Shown here: piece after piece, positions 12,601 to 25,484 of the stretch
Layout of the letters: every line of letters begins with the position of its first letter
How positions within the stretch are numbered: the first letter of the stretch is position 1
Assembly: GCA_004380135.1 (NCBI GenBank)
Contig: QXCR01000016.1
Location: 124,001 to 188,000 of the forward strand
Origin: Stemphylium vesicarium
Taxonomy: Eukaryota > Ascomycota > Dothideomycetes > Pleosporales > Pleosporaceae
Length of the DNA: 64,000 bases
Reading direction: 5' to 3'
The notes under the pieces: generated by a model
The model's input: only the letters and a program-made list of their open reading frames with translations
The model's database searches: none
Told to the model about the DNA's origin: nothing
Made by a program: the position numbers and the translations under genes

Positions 12601-13992
12601 CGGAAGGCAGAATGGGTACTCGATTAGAGCTCGGTTCTGCCCCAGGTCCCATGCTCTGCGATCGCGAGCTGCTAGGGGGGGGCCCGGGTGGAGGCGGGGG
12701 TAATGGCATATTCCGACTCCAGCTCCCTCCTGGACCGATGGGCGACTCATCAATGGGTGTTCGCGTCTCATATCCAGGGACACCAGCAGAAGCCGCTCTT
12801 CGAGAGGTAGGAGGTTTAATAGGCGACTGCGTATCAGGACTGTATCTTCGCTCCACGAACGCATTTGCCATGTAACTGTAGGGTCGTCAGTCTGGTGATG
12901 GGTCTTCTTGTGCCATTGCGAACCCACCTGGAAGCAGCCCGCTGTGCAACTAGCCCAGGAGAAGCCGGTGCCCTCTGGATTGCATCAGAGGTACTGATGT
13001 GAAGCGAATCGATATTGCTAGGGGCAGGGCTATGGTCATTGTTCCGATTCCTGAACGAGGAAAGACTGAATTTGGAGGCCAATTTATCGCGCGAAGCGGA
13101 GCGTCCCGTGCCATTCCGTCCTGGCGGGGGCGGGAATTGCTGGTTCGATGTGATGCTCGTTGCACTTGAAGGTATGACCATAGAGCCCGGTCGGCTGTGG
13201 TAGCCTGAGATGGGCCGCGCAGATGGCGGATTGCTGCTCGGTGGTGGAGGAGGGGGAGGATGAGGGAACGTGCTGGCAGACATCTGAGGCGATGAGGTGT
13301 TGCTGGTGCTAAGGGACTGTGAGATGTTTGGATTCTGGCCAGGAGAGTATGGGGGGGGTGGTGAGGGCATCGATGCTGGTACTGTTAGCATCACGTATTC
13401 TCAAGCCTGGGACATGTTGAAAGAGGCTAGAGAGAGGACAGAGGATGCACAATGGCATGTCATGCTCGGCACAAGATTGGTTCCATGCTCTGGACAAGAA
13501 AGAAAATGGGTTTACGAGATTTGCTACATAGAACGAGGATGCAGGAACAAGGGAATAGAGATAGATACCTTCCATGCCCGTGACGTCCTGAAGCCTCGAG
13601 GGCCCCGATATCTGGGCGTGCTGCAGATGCTGGCCACCGACATTGGCGCCCCGCGACCATTGTTGCGGATTGTAGGGTGCTGCTGGACCTGAACCCCTCA
13701 TGGCCATGGGTGAAGCAGCCGCGACGGGAGATGGCGCATAGGCAGAGGGTGTGTGGGAGGGGGAGAAGGGCAGGCTTAAGGACGAGGCAGTCGCAGGTGT
13801 AGAGCCATGCAGGTACGAGGGCCCAGAGGGTTGGGGCGGGGCGAGGGTGGTGTTGAGGAGGGGCGGTTGCACAGCGAAGCGCCGGGGAGATATCTGCGGT
13901 GCCTGGAGGTGGGCGGGATGCGGTGAAGGCGGAGGTGGAGGCAGCCTGGGAGACGGCGGTGGCGCGGGATTGTAGGCGTGCTCTGAGGCCAT
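9698..13992 (-). CDS. large disordered Pro/Ser-rich protein with C-terminal coiled coil, function unknown
   Basis: Family not recognised. Three exons (13992-13569, 13375-12928, 12875-9698) join in frame to 1349 residues. The first intron (13376-13568) is long at 193 nt; its acceptor was set at ACCAG, 9 nt after a CTAAC branch point. The second intron (12876-12927) is typical. Residues 1 to about 700 are low complexity, with poly-Pro blocks (PPPPPSSNPP, PLPPPPPGPPP) and many Ser/Thr-Pro sites. A short conserved-looking helical segment (FAEFIVTESRLRRDRYSGAF) lies near residue 690. The last 450 residues are charged and predicted helical (LLKWLFEGREQLHKEMFELEDERNDLYRDI) without a transmembrane segment. 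Poly-Pro plus coiled coil suggests a scaffold such as a polarity or septal protein, but this is only a guess. Confidence 0.8.
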
Positions 13993-15434
13993 GGCTGCTA
14001 GTATTCAACCTCTCGGTTTTACTCTCGCGCACCAGAAGAGTTAGGGCTGGCTCGAATGCGCCGTGCCGAAACCTTCAGCGGCTCCAGCAAGTCGTGTGGG
14101 CGAATCCAGCGACCGAGGGAATATGGGGCGGCGTCGGGGTGATGCACCAGTCGGTGTCTGTCACCTTACACGAGAATGCAGAGGCGACGGCGCGCAAGGA
14201 TCCTGGGTCATGCTGTGTGTCGGTGTAGTGTGAAGATGGACGGGAAGCGTGACGGATGGGCTCGCGCTGGCCAATTCGACGCCTGGCAATCGTCGACGAT
14301 CATGTCAGGCTCGAGGGTTTGAGAGCTGGCCTGGGCAAGTGCTGCGTCTAGGCCTGAAGCAGCTTCGACCGTGGTGGTTTGGCCTTGTAGCGAGTCTTGA
14401 CTTTTGCTTGTCCAGCGAATGGGCGGCGCCTCATGCACACGGCGACATGGACCAGCTGCAGCATCCCTGCCCGTCGACAAGACGTCGGCGGCTAAGTAAA
14501 GAACATGCCATGACACTGAGAAACTCTCGGGAGAGGCAATCTCAATCCCGGCTATAGCTGCCAGCCTCTGCCCGTATTGCCGGTTGATTCTCGAGACGGA
14601 AAGGCTCGTGACAAGTCCTCCAGTTGGATTGAACATGTTTATAAAATGTAGAAAGTATTGTAGAGCAATGCGACACGCGAATGCCATCCCCACACGGTGC
14701 GATATAAATAGCGCGCAGTGGGCCCGGCGCATCCATCCAACCTACGTGCAGCCTGCAGCGGCCCACTCCCTCCTCCGAACTCTAGAACCCCACCACCACC
14801 ACTTCGGGCAGAAGCATTTGCTTTTGGATGCCGGCATGCTCTATTCTAGCCAACGCAAACAACCATTTCATGCTTCCATTTATATCGCACAACGCAGATA
14901 GTAGCCGTCATCATGACCACCATCACCAACCCACCGATTATACATGCTGATGCACAATCCCTCATGAGTTGGTTGTTGGAGTCGTGTCCCTATCACGCAG
15001 CGATGCGCGAGACAAGAGACACTCGGATGACCGTTGAAGGAAGCGATTACTTGCATGCTGCTGACACTTGCACCGCCTTCGGCAATCGTGCATAGAGAGT
15101 ACCAAGCCTAGCCGCCGCGTCGGCCCCCAGCTGTCGAGCAAGTATGTTGCCAGCATGGTAAATGACCATACTGGGGCGATGTCCGCAGCCTGTACCGGGA
15201 AAGCACAATTCGGTTGCAAGTCCATCTGACTGCGCGGCCCCGAATCTGCACAGCAAACCACGCAAGATAGTAATATGTAACAAAATATTGGGTACAACTA
15301 TATTGATTAAACATCCATGTTTATGCCCGTCCTTCCCACCTGGGGTATGTCTATACCATGCGCGATGCACCATCAGACGAAAATGCCCACTAACGCCGCG
15401 CTCAAATACTCAATCCGAAAAACACCACTGTGGC
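13993..15434. other. intergenic, no gene seen
   Basis: The left part should be the promoter of the large minus-strand gene and the right part the 3' UTR of the calcium uniporter gene. A TATAAATA-like element occurs near 14702 on the plus strand but no supported transcript follows it. Open frames on both strands lack family resemblance. Confidence 0.55.
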
Positions 15435-17109
15435 TTATTTATCGTCCTTGTCCTCCTTCGGCTCCGGTGCTGGCTCATCCTCGTCGTCCTTGTCCTTCTT
15501 CTTCTCTTCCTTCTTGCGGCGCTCTTTCTTGAGAGCCTGTTGGACCTTCTCGTCCTTTTCCTCTTGCAACTCGTCCCACTCAACATCGTATTCGTTGGCA
15601 ACGGCCTTGATCTCCTTACGCAGAGCATTGCCGTCCTCAATCAAAGCCTCCCACTTGCGCAAATCGAAATTGTGCTGCTGATAAAGCTTCTGTTGTCGAC
15701 GGGATACAGTGAAGTTCATCGCCGAACGGTAGCTGACTTCGCGGTTGTGGTACAGAAACCACACGTAACCTCCAATGAGCGTAGAAAGACCAACCAAGTA
15801 CTGCATCAATGTTAGAGACTAGTAACGGCAAAAAAAAAAAAGGAAGCAACTTACAGTGACCGGCTCCATAACGTCCCAGCCCAACTCAGTCTGGAAAGTT
15901 AGGTAGTAGACAACACACCACCATCCAACGATACCACCAAAACCAGCAATGGCAACATTCTTGGCTGCTTTTTGCGCCAACTCATCACACTCCCTCTTGA
16001 CATCGGCCATGGTGCTGATCTTCTTTGACGTTTTGCGTAACCGCATTCGTAGATAGTATGTTCTGTCGTTGAAGCTAGGCACACCGACTCGGATCTCTTC
16101 CGGTGCACCTTCAATCTCAATCGCGAACTCTTGCCCTCGAGCAGCATCGCGAATAAAGTCGCCAATCTCTGTAGATGAAGACCATCGTACAAATTTGCGA
16201 TCTCCTTCTTTGTCGGCCGGGGCTTCATGACCCTGGCCAGAGTACGACTCTACTCCTCCCCTTCCAGGCCCACCCCGTAGCTCCTCCGCTTGCTCTGGAG
16301 TCTTTCTATCTTGGCTACTCAGTTTCCCTGTCTTCTGGACTTTCCCGTCGATGCGAATCTCATCAACCTGCTCAAAGTCCTCTTCTCCTTCTTGTTGGCT
16401 TAAGCTCTCGTTGTCACTGCTGACTGGAGTCTTCTCCGTCTCTTCTGGCTGTGCCTCAGATTGCATCGAGTCTTCAGCACGGAAATATACATTGGGTTGT
16501 CGCTCGCGGCCTTGCTTGTCCTTGATGGTAGGAAGCTCAGCTTGTATTAGGCGCTCGAGATAGGAGATAGGCTGTTGTGGATGTACCAGCAACGCCAACG
16601 GCTCAATGTCTTTCCGGTCGGTATTCTGATCCGTAGTAGTAAGTGGAAGTATAATCTTGAGCATACGAGAGGGTGTCGTCAACAGTTTTCCTGTCTCAAG
16701 TTAGCCATTGGCTTCTGCAGTGATTGAAGTAATATATACCCTTAGTCATTGCCCCAGCGCTCCGTTGCCTCGCAACAGGTGGTGTATCGCTTCCCTGCCT
16801 GTGCCATGGCGTGCGTATCTGCTTGCCTTTGTCTTCCCTAAGCTTCTTTGCGAAGTGGTCTTTCTCTTCCTGGGTAATCTTTTCATTAAGCTCGGCAGCA
16901 GGTCTGGCATTGCTGTTGGAATAATCGCCAAACTTGTCCGTCTCTGAATTTGATTGTCTCGGTCTGTTCGTCAAGCCTCGAAGTTGCAACAACGCGCCTT
17001 GTCGGATGGATGCAGCGGGAGCATTGCGTGTAAACAGGGGCGCGCAGCGGGCCGATGATAGTGTGCTGACGCGTGGGAGCGAGGCCAGCGCCGACAGTCG
17101 ATGTCTCAT
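15435..17109 (-). CDS. mitochondrial calcium uniporter (MCU family)
   Basis: Pore subunit expected in the inner mitochondrial membrane for Ca2+ entry. Exons 17109-16740, 16690-15855 and 15800-15435 join to 523 residues. The ATG at 17109 gives an Arg/Ser/Ala-rich presequence free of acidic residues (MRHRLSALASLPRV), a clear mitochondrial targeting signal; an in-frame ATG at 17214 would add 35 residues and spoil it. An acidic matrix domain spans about 130-340. The first membrane helix is near 369-390 (AIAGFGGIVGWWCVVYYL), followed by the selectivity-filter motif W395-D-V-M-E-P-V-T402 and a second helix (YLVGLSTLIGGYVWFLY), then a coiled coil with a Lys/Glu/Asp tail. The filter reads DVME where animals have DIME, with both acidic residues kept. 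The last intron falls directly after the filter. No EMRE- or MICU-like gene was noticed nearby. Confidence 0.93.
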
Positions 17110-18434
17110 GATCAGGACGCGAATTGGGGCTGTCTTGAGTTGCAAGATCAGAACAGGAGAATGTGAAGGGAAGCTGCACGCGACAAGCAGGGTTACAGGA
17201 TCACGGTTTGGCATACGTCATTGTTGATCACCAAGTGGCTTTGAAGTGTGGCTTTGACATGTGGCTGTGACTACTTCCGCCAACAGGAGAATCTAAGGTC
17301 CCGATGTCGCTGCAGTATAGGCAAAACATTGGCCTCGTTGGGTTAGGGCCCTCGTCTAGCTTGGCTCTGGGTTCTGCAAAGGGCCGTTTTTGCCCCAGAA
17401 TACAAGCGTCATGGCGTGCTACTTTCTGCAATCTAGGCACGCAAAAAAAAAACTGTCAGTCCGCCGTTAGGCTGACAGGGATTCTGCGACTAGAAACCCT
17501 CACATGCGGATACTATTGTTCCTATGTGTTGGAACCTTCAGTCTTGCCTAGTAGCTCCTATACGAAGTTGGGCGACCCAAGGTTTACGGATCGTGGTCTT
17601 CCCGTGCCTCGGACTAAGGCTTGATCAAATGCGTTATACGAAGCCCATCCTCCACACAACGCTAGCCTAGTACCTATCTTATTCCCGTTGCTTCGTAACT
17701 TGAACCTTACTGTATCTGTTACCCCGAGATTGCTCTACCACTAGCTCTCCGCTTCCTCAAACAAGTCGCGGCTTCGTAGTGCCAATAAACCACAAGATAG
17801 CCAGTCAGCCCGGGTGTTCAGTCGTATCAGCTGTCATACTTTACACTCCAGCAAGCAAAGTTACCCAAGTGTCTTCCATAGTAACATGTGGCGGTGTCAG
17901 GCGTTGGACATGCGCAGCGCTACTGAAAATGTAACGATACACAACGTCTGAGGTACCTGGGTATAGTTCCGATTTGGACCCTGTCGATCTGTGGTCCTCG
18001 TCAACGATGGGTGGCACCATACTCATACTAGTAGCCTATACCGCCCGTGTGGAAAGCTTCGGGCGTGGTGGGTGCTTTGCGACAGTGTCGGAGATAAAGG
18101 CCTCTGCCCGATGAGATGCAACCTTCCACAGTTTCTGTAGCAGTATCGCATTTTGAAGTGTGCTCGCGTTTAGGGATGTATTGCGGCTTTAGCGGAGATA
18201 GATTCTTCAACGAGACGTCATTCGCGCACGCAGGCTGTAGGAGCCACAACACTAATGCAACCGGCTTACCATACTAACGCATATGTATACCGAACATAAT
18301 CCGATGAGTACGTGCGGACAGTATATATACGTGAGGATATAGCAAAAATGGACCAGGAAGCAGCGCAAAGCAAACGTCCTCAATACCACCTTCGCCTTTT
18401 CTAAACAACTATCATCATCCCTGAAGCAGCAACA
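17110..18434. other. intergenic, promoters of two divergent genes
   Basis: Lies between the 5' ends of the uniporter gene (minus) and the aldo/keto reductase (plus), so it should hold both promoters. A TATATATA stretch at about 18321-18329 sits some 105 nt before the reductase ATG and is a plausible TATA box. Nothing else was recognised. Confidence 0.55.
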
Positions 18435-19526
18435 ATGGTCAAGACATTCCAGTTCCAGGACTTGCATGTGCCATCCCCTGGTTTTGGCTGCATGGGCCTT
18501 AGTTTTGGCCTAGGAAGGAACCTCAGCCTTGAAGAAGCTGAGCCTGTTCTTCTCAAGGCGATTGAACTTGGCTGCACCTTTTGGGACACGGCAGTCGTGT
18601 ACCAAGCCGGAGTGAACGAAAAGCTTTTGGGAGACTTCATCCGAAAGCACAATGTTCGTGACAAGGTCTTCAGTAAGTCAACTGTCGGTCCCGGCTTTGA
18701 TGTATATCCGCTAACTACCGGTCTCTAGTTGCCTCGAAATGCGGGATCGCATGCATGGATGGTGAATCTGGTGTTACAAACAGCCCAAGCCATATCAAAA
18801 AGTACATCAACGGCACGATCGAAAGACTTGGCTTCACTCCGGACCTTTATTACCTTCACCGCATTGACCCGAAGACGTCTTTAGAAGATTCCATCTCCGC
18901 TCTCGACGGGTGCCGCAAGTCTGGCAAGACAAAGTATATAGGACTTTCGGAATGCTCTGCCGAGACGCTTCGTAAAGCCAATTCGAGTAAGTTGACAAGA
19001 GGCTATGAATGACAGTAAGCTTACTGAATCAACAGTCGCAAAGATCGATGCCGTTCAAGCAGAATACTCAGCTTTCGAAACCCTTCATGAGACCGATGGT
19101 CTAATCGATACCGCCAAGGAACTCAACGTAGCATACGTAGCCTACTCTCCCCTTGGTCATGGCTGGCTTGTAGACAACTTTGACTACAACTCGCCCAACG
19201 ATTTCGCACCCGATGACTTTCGTCGCACGGTGCCGAAATTCCAAGGCGAGAACTTCTACAAGAACAAAGCCATCGTAGAGGAGATCAAGAAACTGGCCAG
19301 CAAGAAGGGCTGCACGACGCCCCAAATTGCGTTGGCATGGGTTGCTGCTCAAAACATGATTGCAATCCCAGGAACGACGAAACCAAAACGGTTGGAAGAA
19401 AATTGGGCAAGTAGAGAAGTGGAGTTGACCGAAGAGGAGAAGAAGGAGATGAGAAAGATTGTGGATCAAGCGAAACCGAGTGGGAATCGATATGCTCCTG
19501 CGCAGCAAGCCATGGTAGGGCACTAG
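18435..19526 (+). CDS. aldo/keto reductase (YakC/AKR13-like)
   Basis: NADPH-dependent carbonyl reductase of the aldo/keto reductase fold; substrate unknown. Exons 18435-18672, 18729-18986 and 19036-19526 join in frame (both introns split Ile codons) to 328 residues, the normal length. The catalytic tetrad is visible: D51 and Y56 (WDTAVVYQAG), K83 (IASKCG) and H123 (YYLHRID). The C-terminal part has ALAWVAAQNMIAIPGTTKPKRLEEN, typical of the YakC-like group with its NADP phosphate-binding Lys/Arg. The start follows AACAATGG. It stands alone between long intergenic stretches, so context gives no substrate hint. Confidence 0.94.
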
Positions 19527-21609
19527 ACAGATGCGAATATGGAAACGAGCTTAGCATTAGCAGGAGTCTAGGATAATATTCCCAGCTCCTTCTTGACTTT
19601 CGGCAATACTTCCCTGATCATCCTTCATGTTACCGACTGATGCGTGATATGAACGAGCTGTAGACCCGGAGTAGCCAGACGCAGCTTCACCTTTGTTTTT
19701 TTCCAACAGCTGCGTACATGGCGTATATTACTAGCGCAAGGGGTGAGCCACGAGGCATCGCTTGGAATGAGCGGATAAAGCCCCGCAGTATTCCAGATAT
19801 GGTGTATATTACATATAGTCTCGCTACGGCGGTTGGTTCGTGGCGTTCTCGAGCTGAGACGGTGGATCTGAAAAGTAGTATACAACGTCGAGATCTATAC
19901 GCCCCGAGATCGGTAAGCGGCCGACGCAGTAGATCAATCACGCCTTCAAAAATCTCCACAATGGGTGTTTTGAAGTGAGTGACCTTGTGACAGTATCAGT
20001 ACTCACGGATCCCCGCGGGCTGTTTCGAAGCAGCCACGGCCCGTTGCGCACCGGAAGGGATACCGTGCCAATACGGCTCGCGACGTGTTGGTCATGACCA
20101 AAGATGGAGGATGCATAATCCGGTATGGAAACATGGCGATTTTTATGTGAGTCCACCCCGCCTTGAAACATGCCACGTTGGCGCTGCGAGACCAAGGTGG
20201 AGGCGCGCACGATGCGAAGGCGCGCAATTCCTTTTGAGATGGCGAGACGAGAGCTGACGGTGACAAGGGCGAGGGCTTGCGCGGGATTGGTATGTTTGTT
20301 TCGTACTACAGTCGAAGGCTTTATTGAAATGGGCGTTCAAGACAGAAAGAACTAGCAATAGAGATCAAGCGATATGTGTTCGTTAGTGTATCTCGGATCG
20401 CGTTTGCCATGTCTTCCCCCGGTGGCGCACAGCACTACCCGAAGAACAAACGATCTGCCCTAGCGCGCTAGTGGTAAGCGGCCAAGGTTGTTCTTCGGGG
20501 CCTGTTGCATTGGAAACCGTTGGTAGCTCGTATCCTAATGGTGGGCATGTTGGTAGGGCCTCCCTGCGTAAGCTCCTCGGCTTGGGATGCAACGAGTCCC
20601 CGATCAGGCTAGGCGCAAACGACCCCCCTGCGTACCCTCGCTGCCGGGCCTTCACCATTACGCAGCAAAAGAAGCAACAATGACACTGGTGTTTTCACGC
20701 AGACATGGGTGCTCGCGTCACGCAAGGAGCGACAACGGCAAACGCATGCGGGTAGTGTGAGCGATGCAGCAAGTGCGAGGGCTGAAGGCTGCAAAATCTC
20801 CACTTGGTGCTATCAAAAAATCATTAACGCGACTAGGCTCGTCTCCGTGAACCGTCCCATGGCCGGATCCACCTTATTTCCCATGCTGTCACCCATTCTG
20901 CATAGCTCCGGAAGTGCTTGACAAGATTCCATTTGCAATCGGTCAATTGCGCCATGGAGTCGCTGTGACAAGCCACGATAACAGAGATTCGCCCGAAGAT
21001 ACCAGAGGCGAATTCCACTTGTCCATGGCAGAGAGCGAGCGCCGGCGACCTCCGACTCCCCTCATTCGAAGATACGGATCGGCTGCGGTGGCTGCCCTAG
21101 GAAAAGCATATGGGGGCGCCAAGGTGTAATGGTCGCAACAGGCGAGATGTCGTGCGGCACAATCACTGCCTTCCCCAGCCTTGGACTCAGGAAGCGGCCG
21201 GTCGCCTTCACGCGCAACCCTCCGAGACAGCCTAGCCTTGCCGCGATGTGGGCTCGCGTGGGCGGCCAGACTATTCCAACTAGAGCAAAGTTTGATCGTC
21301 TTGATATGGGTCATTGGTCCTCTGCGGGACATCCAAGACGACAGGGGTTGGACCTCGCCGCTTGCCCTTATCTTTTTGGTGCGGGATCATGCTAGATACC
21401 CTTTCCTTCCTTCCAGGCCCTGTTATACACATTCACTTCGACTTAAAAGCTCGCTTCGCCATCACCGGCCTACCGGGCAGAGCTTGACGTCGATCCCTCT
21501 CGCAGCTTGGTCGCCTTTACGACAATCGTACCGCTGCCGCACTCACACACACACACACAACCTCAAATTTGCGATCGCGCCCCACGACATCGCCGAAAAT
21601 TTTTGCAAC
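19527..21609. other. 2.1 kb intergenic, no gene seen
   Basis: No frame shows family resemblance or a convincing exon chain. The last 200 nt before the purine permease are pyrimidine-rich and carry a short CA repeat (about 21544-21558), consistent with a promoter and leader. No tRNA-like box A/box B pair and no C/D box pair was found by eye. Confidence 0.5.
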
Positions 21610-23749
21610 ATGTCGAGCATGATTCACAAGATCAATGCCGCCGTCGCGAGTTCAATCGTCGGCAGGTACTTCCGCCTAGAGGGTTCCGGTCATGTATGTA
21701 TCCCGATAGAGTGTATACACACGACATGCACTGACCACTCTTCAGCCTAAAGAGCGCAAGGGAAGTTACTTCACCACAGAGTTTCGCGCAGGTCTGGCAA
21801 CCTTCTTTGCCATGGCCTACATCATCTCTGTAAACTGTATGTCAAGTGCGCGATGCCGTTGGCACACCCTGTCTGATGACCACGTACAGCATCGATCGTG
21901 TCAGACACTGGTGGTACATGCGTCTGCCCTGGACTCCCGGACGACCCTATCTGTGAGACCAACTCCGAGTACGCACTATGTGTCCAGGAAGTCAAGCGCG
22001 ATCTCGTCACTGCAACGGCTGCCATTTCCGCTTTGACATCCTTCTGCATGGGCTTGTTCGCCAATATGCCTATCGCCTTAGCACCTGGAATGGGGCTGAA
22101 CGCCTACTTTGCTTACACTGTAGTTGGATTCCACGGTACAGGTACGTCACACCACACCGTCACCCGTTCCTGTGAACCCCGTCACCCGACATTCTGATTT
22201 GGTAGACTCATCAGCGCCATGGTCGTACCTATTGGTCTTTATGGAACGTCGCTGATTACTTTTTATAGGAATGGTTCCATACGAAGTCGCACTTACCGCG
22301 GTTTTTGTCGAGGGTTTCGTCTTCGTGGGTCTTACCGTACTGGGTATTCGACAGTGGCTTGCAAGGTATGTCAACCCCAATCTTGCATATCCTGGACTGT
22401 CACTGCCATGTGACAGGGTTGTACAGCTTAGTCCCGCCTCGGGCATTGTGCAACTTGAAAATGGCCTGACAGTTCGCTCCTTTCATCTCGCCTTCGTGTA
22501 CTAACGAAATATTTAGAGCTATTCCCGCTAGTATCAAGCTTGCCACCGGTGTCGGTATTGGGCTTTACCTTACGATTATTGGTCTCGCGTACTCGGCCGG
22601 TATTGGTCTTATCACCGGTGCTCAGTCCACCCCTCTCGAGCTCGCCGGGTGTGTTGCTGCAGACCAGGTCGATGGCATTTGCCCCGGAGGAGTCAAGATG
22701 AGGAGCCCAACCATGTGGATCGGTATCTTCTGTGGTGGTGTCCTCACTGTCATGCTGATGCTCTACCGTGTCAAGGGTGCCATCATTATTGGCATTCTAT
22801 TGGTTTCCATCATCTCCTGGCCTCGCCCAACCAGTGTCACCTACTTCCCATACACCGAAACCGGCAATTCTGCTTTCGATTTCTTCAAGCAGGTCGTTAC
22901 ATTCCACCCAATTGGCAAGATCTTGGCTGTTCAGGATTGGAATATCTCTGCGCATGCCGGTCAATGGGGTCTTGCTTTCATCACCTTCCTCTACGTCGAC
23001 ATTCTCGATTGTGAGTCGCACACCATTTTGTTCCCTTGAGCTCTGTACTAACATTTCTAGGCACCGGTACTCTCTACTCCATGGCTCGCTTCTGCGGTGC
23101 TATCGATGAACGCACCCAGGACTTCGAAAACTCTTCCATCGCCTACTCTGTCGACGCTATTGGTATTTCCATCGGCTCGCTCATGGGTTGCCCTCCTGTC
23201 ACTGCGTACATCGAGTCTGGTGCTGGTATCTCTGAAGGAGGCAAGACCGGACTTACTGCCATGTTTTCGGGTCTCTGCTTCTTCATCGCCATCTTCTTCG
23301 CCCCAATCTTCGCATCGATCCCTCCTTGGGCGACGGGCTGCACGCTGGTCATTGTCGGTTCCCTCATGGCCACTTCCGCCAAGGACATCAACTGGCGCTA
23401 CCTGGGAGATTCCATCCCGGCTTTCCTCACCATCGCAGTCATGCCTTTCACATACTCTATCGCCTACGGCTTGATTGCCGGTATCTGCTCCTACATGCTG
23501 ATCAACACGACTGTTTGGCTGATCGAGATTGCCTCTGGTGGCCGTATTGTCCCACCCAACAAGGACGAGAAGGAACACTGGACGTGGCGCCTTGAGGGAG
23601 GCATCCTCCCTCCGTGGATGCAGAGGCTCACGAGCGGAAAGATGGATTTCTGGAAGGCTAACCCCGAGACTGAGGGTGTCTCTGAGCCCCACAGCGGTGG
23701 CAGCTCTACCCATGGCGACAAGGAGTTTGTTACAGACAAGCAATCTTAG
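21610..23749 (+). CDS. AzgA-type purine (adenine/hypoxanthine/guanine) permease
   Basis: Plasma-membrane proton symporter of the NCS2-like AzgA family importing purine bases. Six exons: 21610-21693, 21746-21836, 21890-22141, 22269-22365, 22517-23010, 23061-23749; every join keeps frame and gives 568 residues, close to Aspergillus AzgA. Visible features are the N-terminal KERKGSYFTTEFRAGLATFFAMAYIISVN (first helix, split by introns), the APGMGLNAYFAYTVVG segment, GKTGLTAMFSGLCFF and the substrate-binding-region motif CPPVTAYIESGAGISEGG. About 12-14 hydrophobic helices are present, with a hydrophilic C-terminal tail. Introns 3 (127 nt) and 4 (151 nt) are longer than the rest. Purine-type substrate is inferred from family resemblance. 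Confidence 0.94.
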
Positions 23750-24615
23750 TCGCGCTGAGTGTTTTCCTGTTCTAGCGCCAGGCTGCTTTTTTGTGGCTGA
23801 AACATTGGCGTAGCGTTTCTTTAAATTGTGTATTTTATAGCGTTTTTAACGCATCGGTTACGTGTTGACGGACGACCTGGGTTTCAGCGGCCCTACGAGG
23901 GCGACAAGTGTTCTTAGATTATACCCTCACTTGCATCTGCTATCGAATTAGTTTCTATGACTTTTACCTAAAAGCGCCACATCTGCCTGATACTTCGGAC
24001 TCAAAGTCTATGTTGGTAATACCAGTAAGCGCGGTCAACGTGACATGCCCGCACTGCATGTCAGCCTTCAGTAAAGCTTAAACTAATAATGAATCAACAA
24101 TGACAGCCGGTGCCTGACGTCGCGCACTCGTCACAAGCCACAGCATCGGCAGTCGGAGCATCGTGTCTAGATCGGAACGGCGGTTCGCTTCGCACCGATG
24201 CAGGGAAAAAGGCCGAGGCATGTGCATATGACCACCCCTCCATCTGTTAGTGACATCGGGACATCCGAACGGCGGTTCCGCAGATAACCACAAGACAAAA
24301 CATCGACCTGTCCTGCTTCTTTTACAGGTTTCAATTGAGGCTCCAATTCATCTGGAATATATTGCAGCTTCTGGGTTACTGAACCACAACGGAATTGCTC
24401 CGCGCGTCATTCTAAAAGGAAAGAACGGGGTCCCGAGGAAATAGCGGATATCCGGTGGCTTACGAGATCTTTTTCTAAGCAGTAGACTACCGTCGAAGAG
24501 GTTGGCGAGAGCAACGGAACGAACAGCACCCGTGGTCAATTTTCGGTTTCTTTAAGAGGAGGATACCTACACCGGGAGAGCCACCACGAAAGAAGAGTAA
24601 AGTCATACTTGCAAG
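23750..24615. other. intergenic: permease 3' end and DHBP synthase promoter
   Basis: No coding frame was supported. The left part is AT-richer and should hold the permease 3' UTR; the right part should hold the promoter of the riboflavin gene. No repeat or RNA gene was seen. Confidence 0.55.
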
Positions 24616-25484
24616 ATGACTGCAGAGCTTGAGAACGGGCTTCCTGCCAATGGCACGAACGGAGTCAATGGCAATGCGACGGAGCTTGCGAATTCCACAC
24701 CAGTACACCCGGCATTCGACTCGATACCAGACGTGATTCAAGCCTTTGGTACGTCCTCTTTGCTCTTCTCCATCTCTTCACGACACAGCAATTACCCCTC
24801 ACCCCAGCTCGACAAAAGAAAGTCAACTAACCCACGCCTTCGCACCACACAGCCAACGATGAATTCGTAATCGTACTCGACTCGCCCTCGCGCGAAAACG
24901 AGGGCGACCTAATAATCGCCGCATCCGCCCTTACGCCGTCCAAAGCCTCCTTCATGATACGCTACAGCTCAGGCTACATCTGCGCGCCTCTCCCCGTCTC
25001 GCGCGCTGCAGCGTTGCACCTCCCGCAAATGGTAGCCGACAACGCCGACCCGAACCGCACCGCCTACGCCGTCAGCATCGACGCGTCCGACCCCTCCGTT
25101 ACAACGGGCATCTCGGCCCAAGACCGCAGCTTAACGTGTCGCATGCTCGCTGACCCGAGCGCAAAGGCAAGCCACTTTAGGAGACCAGGACACATACTAC
25201 CGCTGCAGGCGCGCGATGGCGGCGTCAGAGAGCGCATGGGGCATACCGAGGCGGCGGTGGATCTGTGCAGACTGGCAGGCAAGCAGCCCGTCGGCGTCAT
25301 TTGCGAGCTGATTACCGACGGTCACGAGGTCCCTGGTAAACCGGAATTGGTCGGCGGTGGCATGATGAGGAGGGATGAGTGCTTGGCTTTTGGCAAGAAG
25401 TGGGGGATTAAGGTTTGCACGATTGAGGATATGGTTAGGTATATTGAGGAGAATGAGGGGGTGTTGGATCGTGTGGCGTCATAG
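24616..25484 (+). CDS. RIB3: 3,4-dihydroxy-2-butanone 4-phosphate synthase
   Basis: Converts ribulose 5-phosphate to 3,4-dihydroxy-2-butanone 4-phosphate plus formate, supplying the four-carbon unit of riboflavin. Exons 24616-24748 and 24853-25484 (intron 104 nt, GTACGT..ACACAG) give 254 residues. Diagnostic segments are DSPSRENEGDLIIAA (Mg2+-binding acidic loop), DRSLTCRMLADPSAKASHFRRPGH and the RMGHTEAAVDLCRLAG motif with its catalytic His/Glu. The first 40 residues are an Asn/Gly/Thr-rich extension. It is monofunctional, as in other fungi, with no GTP cyclohydrolase II fusion. No riboflavin neighbour is present. Confidence 0.96.

Noticed and set aside
15162..15815. 217-codon Leu-rich plus-strand frame at the end of the uniporter gene
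   Set aside because: Antisense of the Lys/Glu-rich tail; the minus strand reads a clear MCU domain.
17110..17214. Upstream in-frame ATG for the uniporter
   Set aside because: It would precede the presequence with an acid-containing extension; the ATG at 17109 gives a textbook targeting signal.
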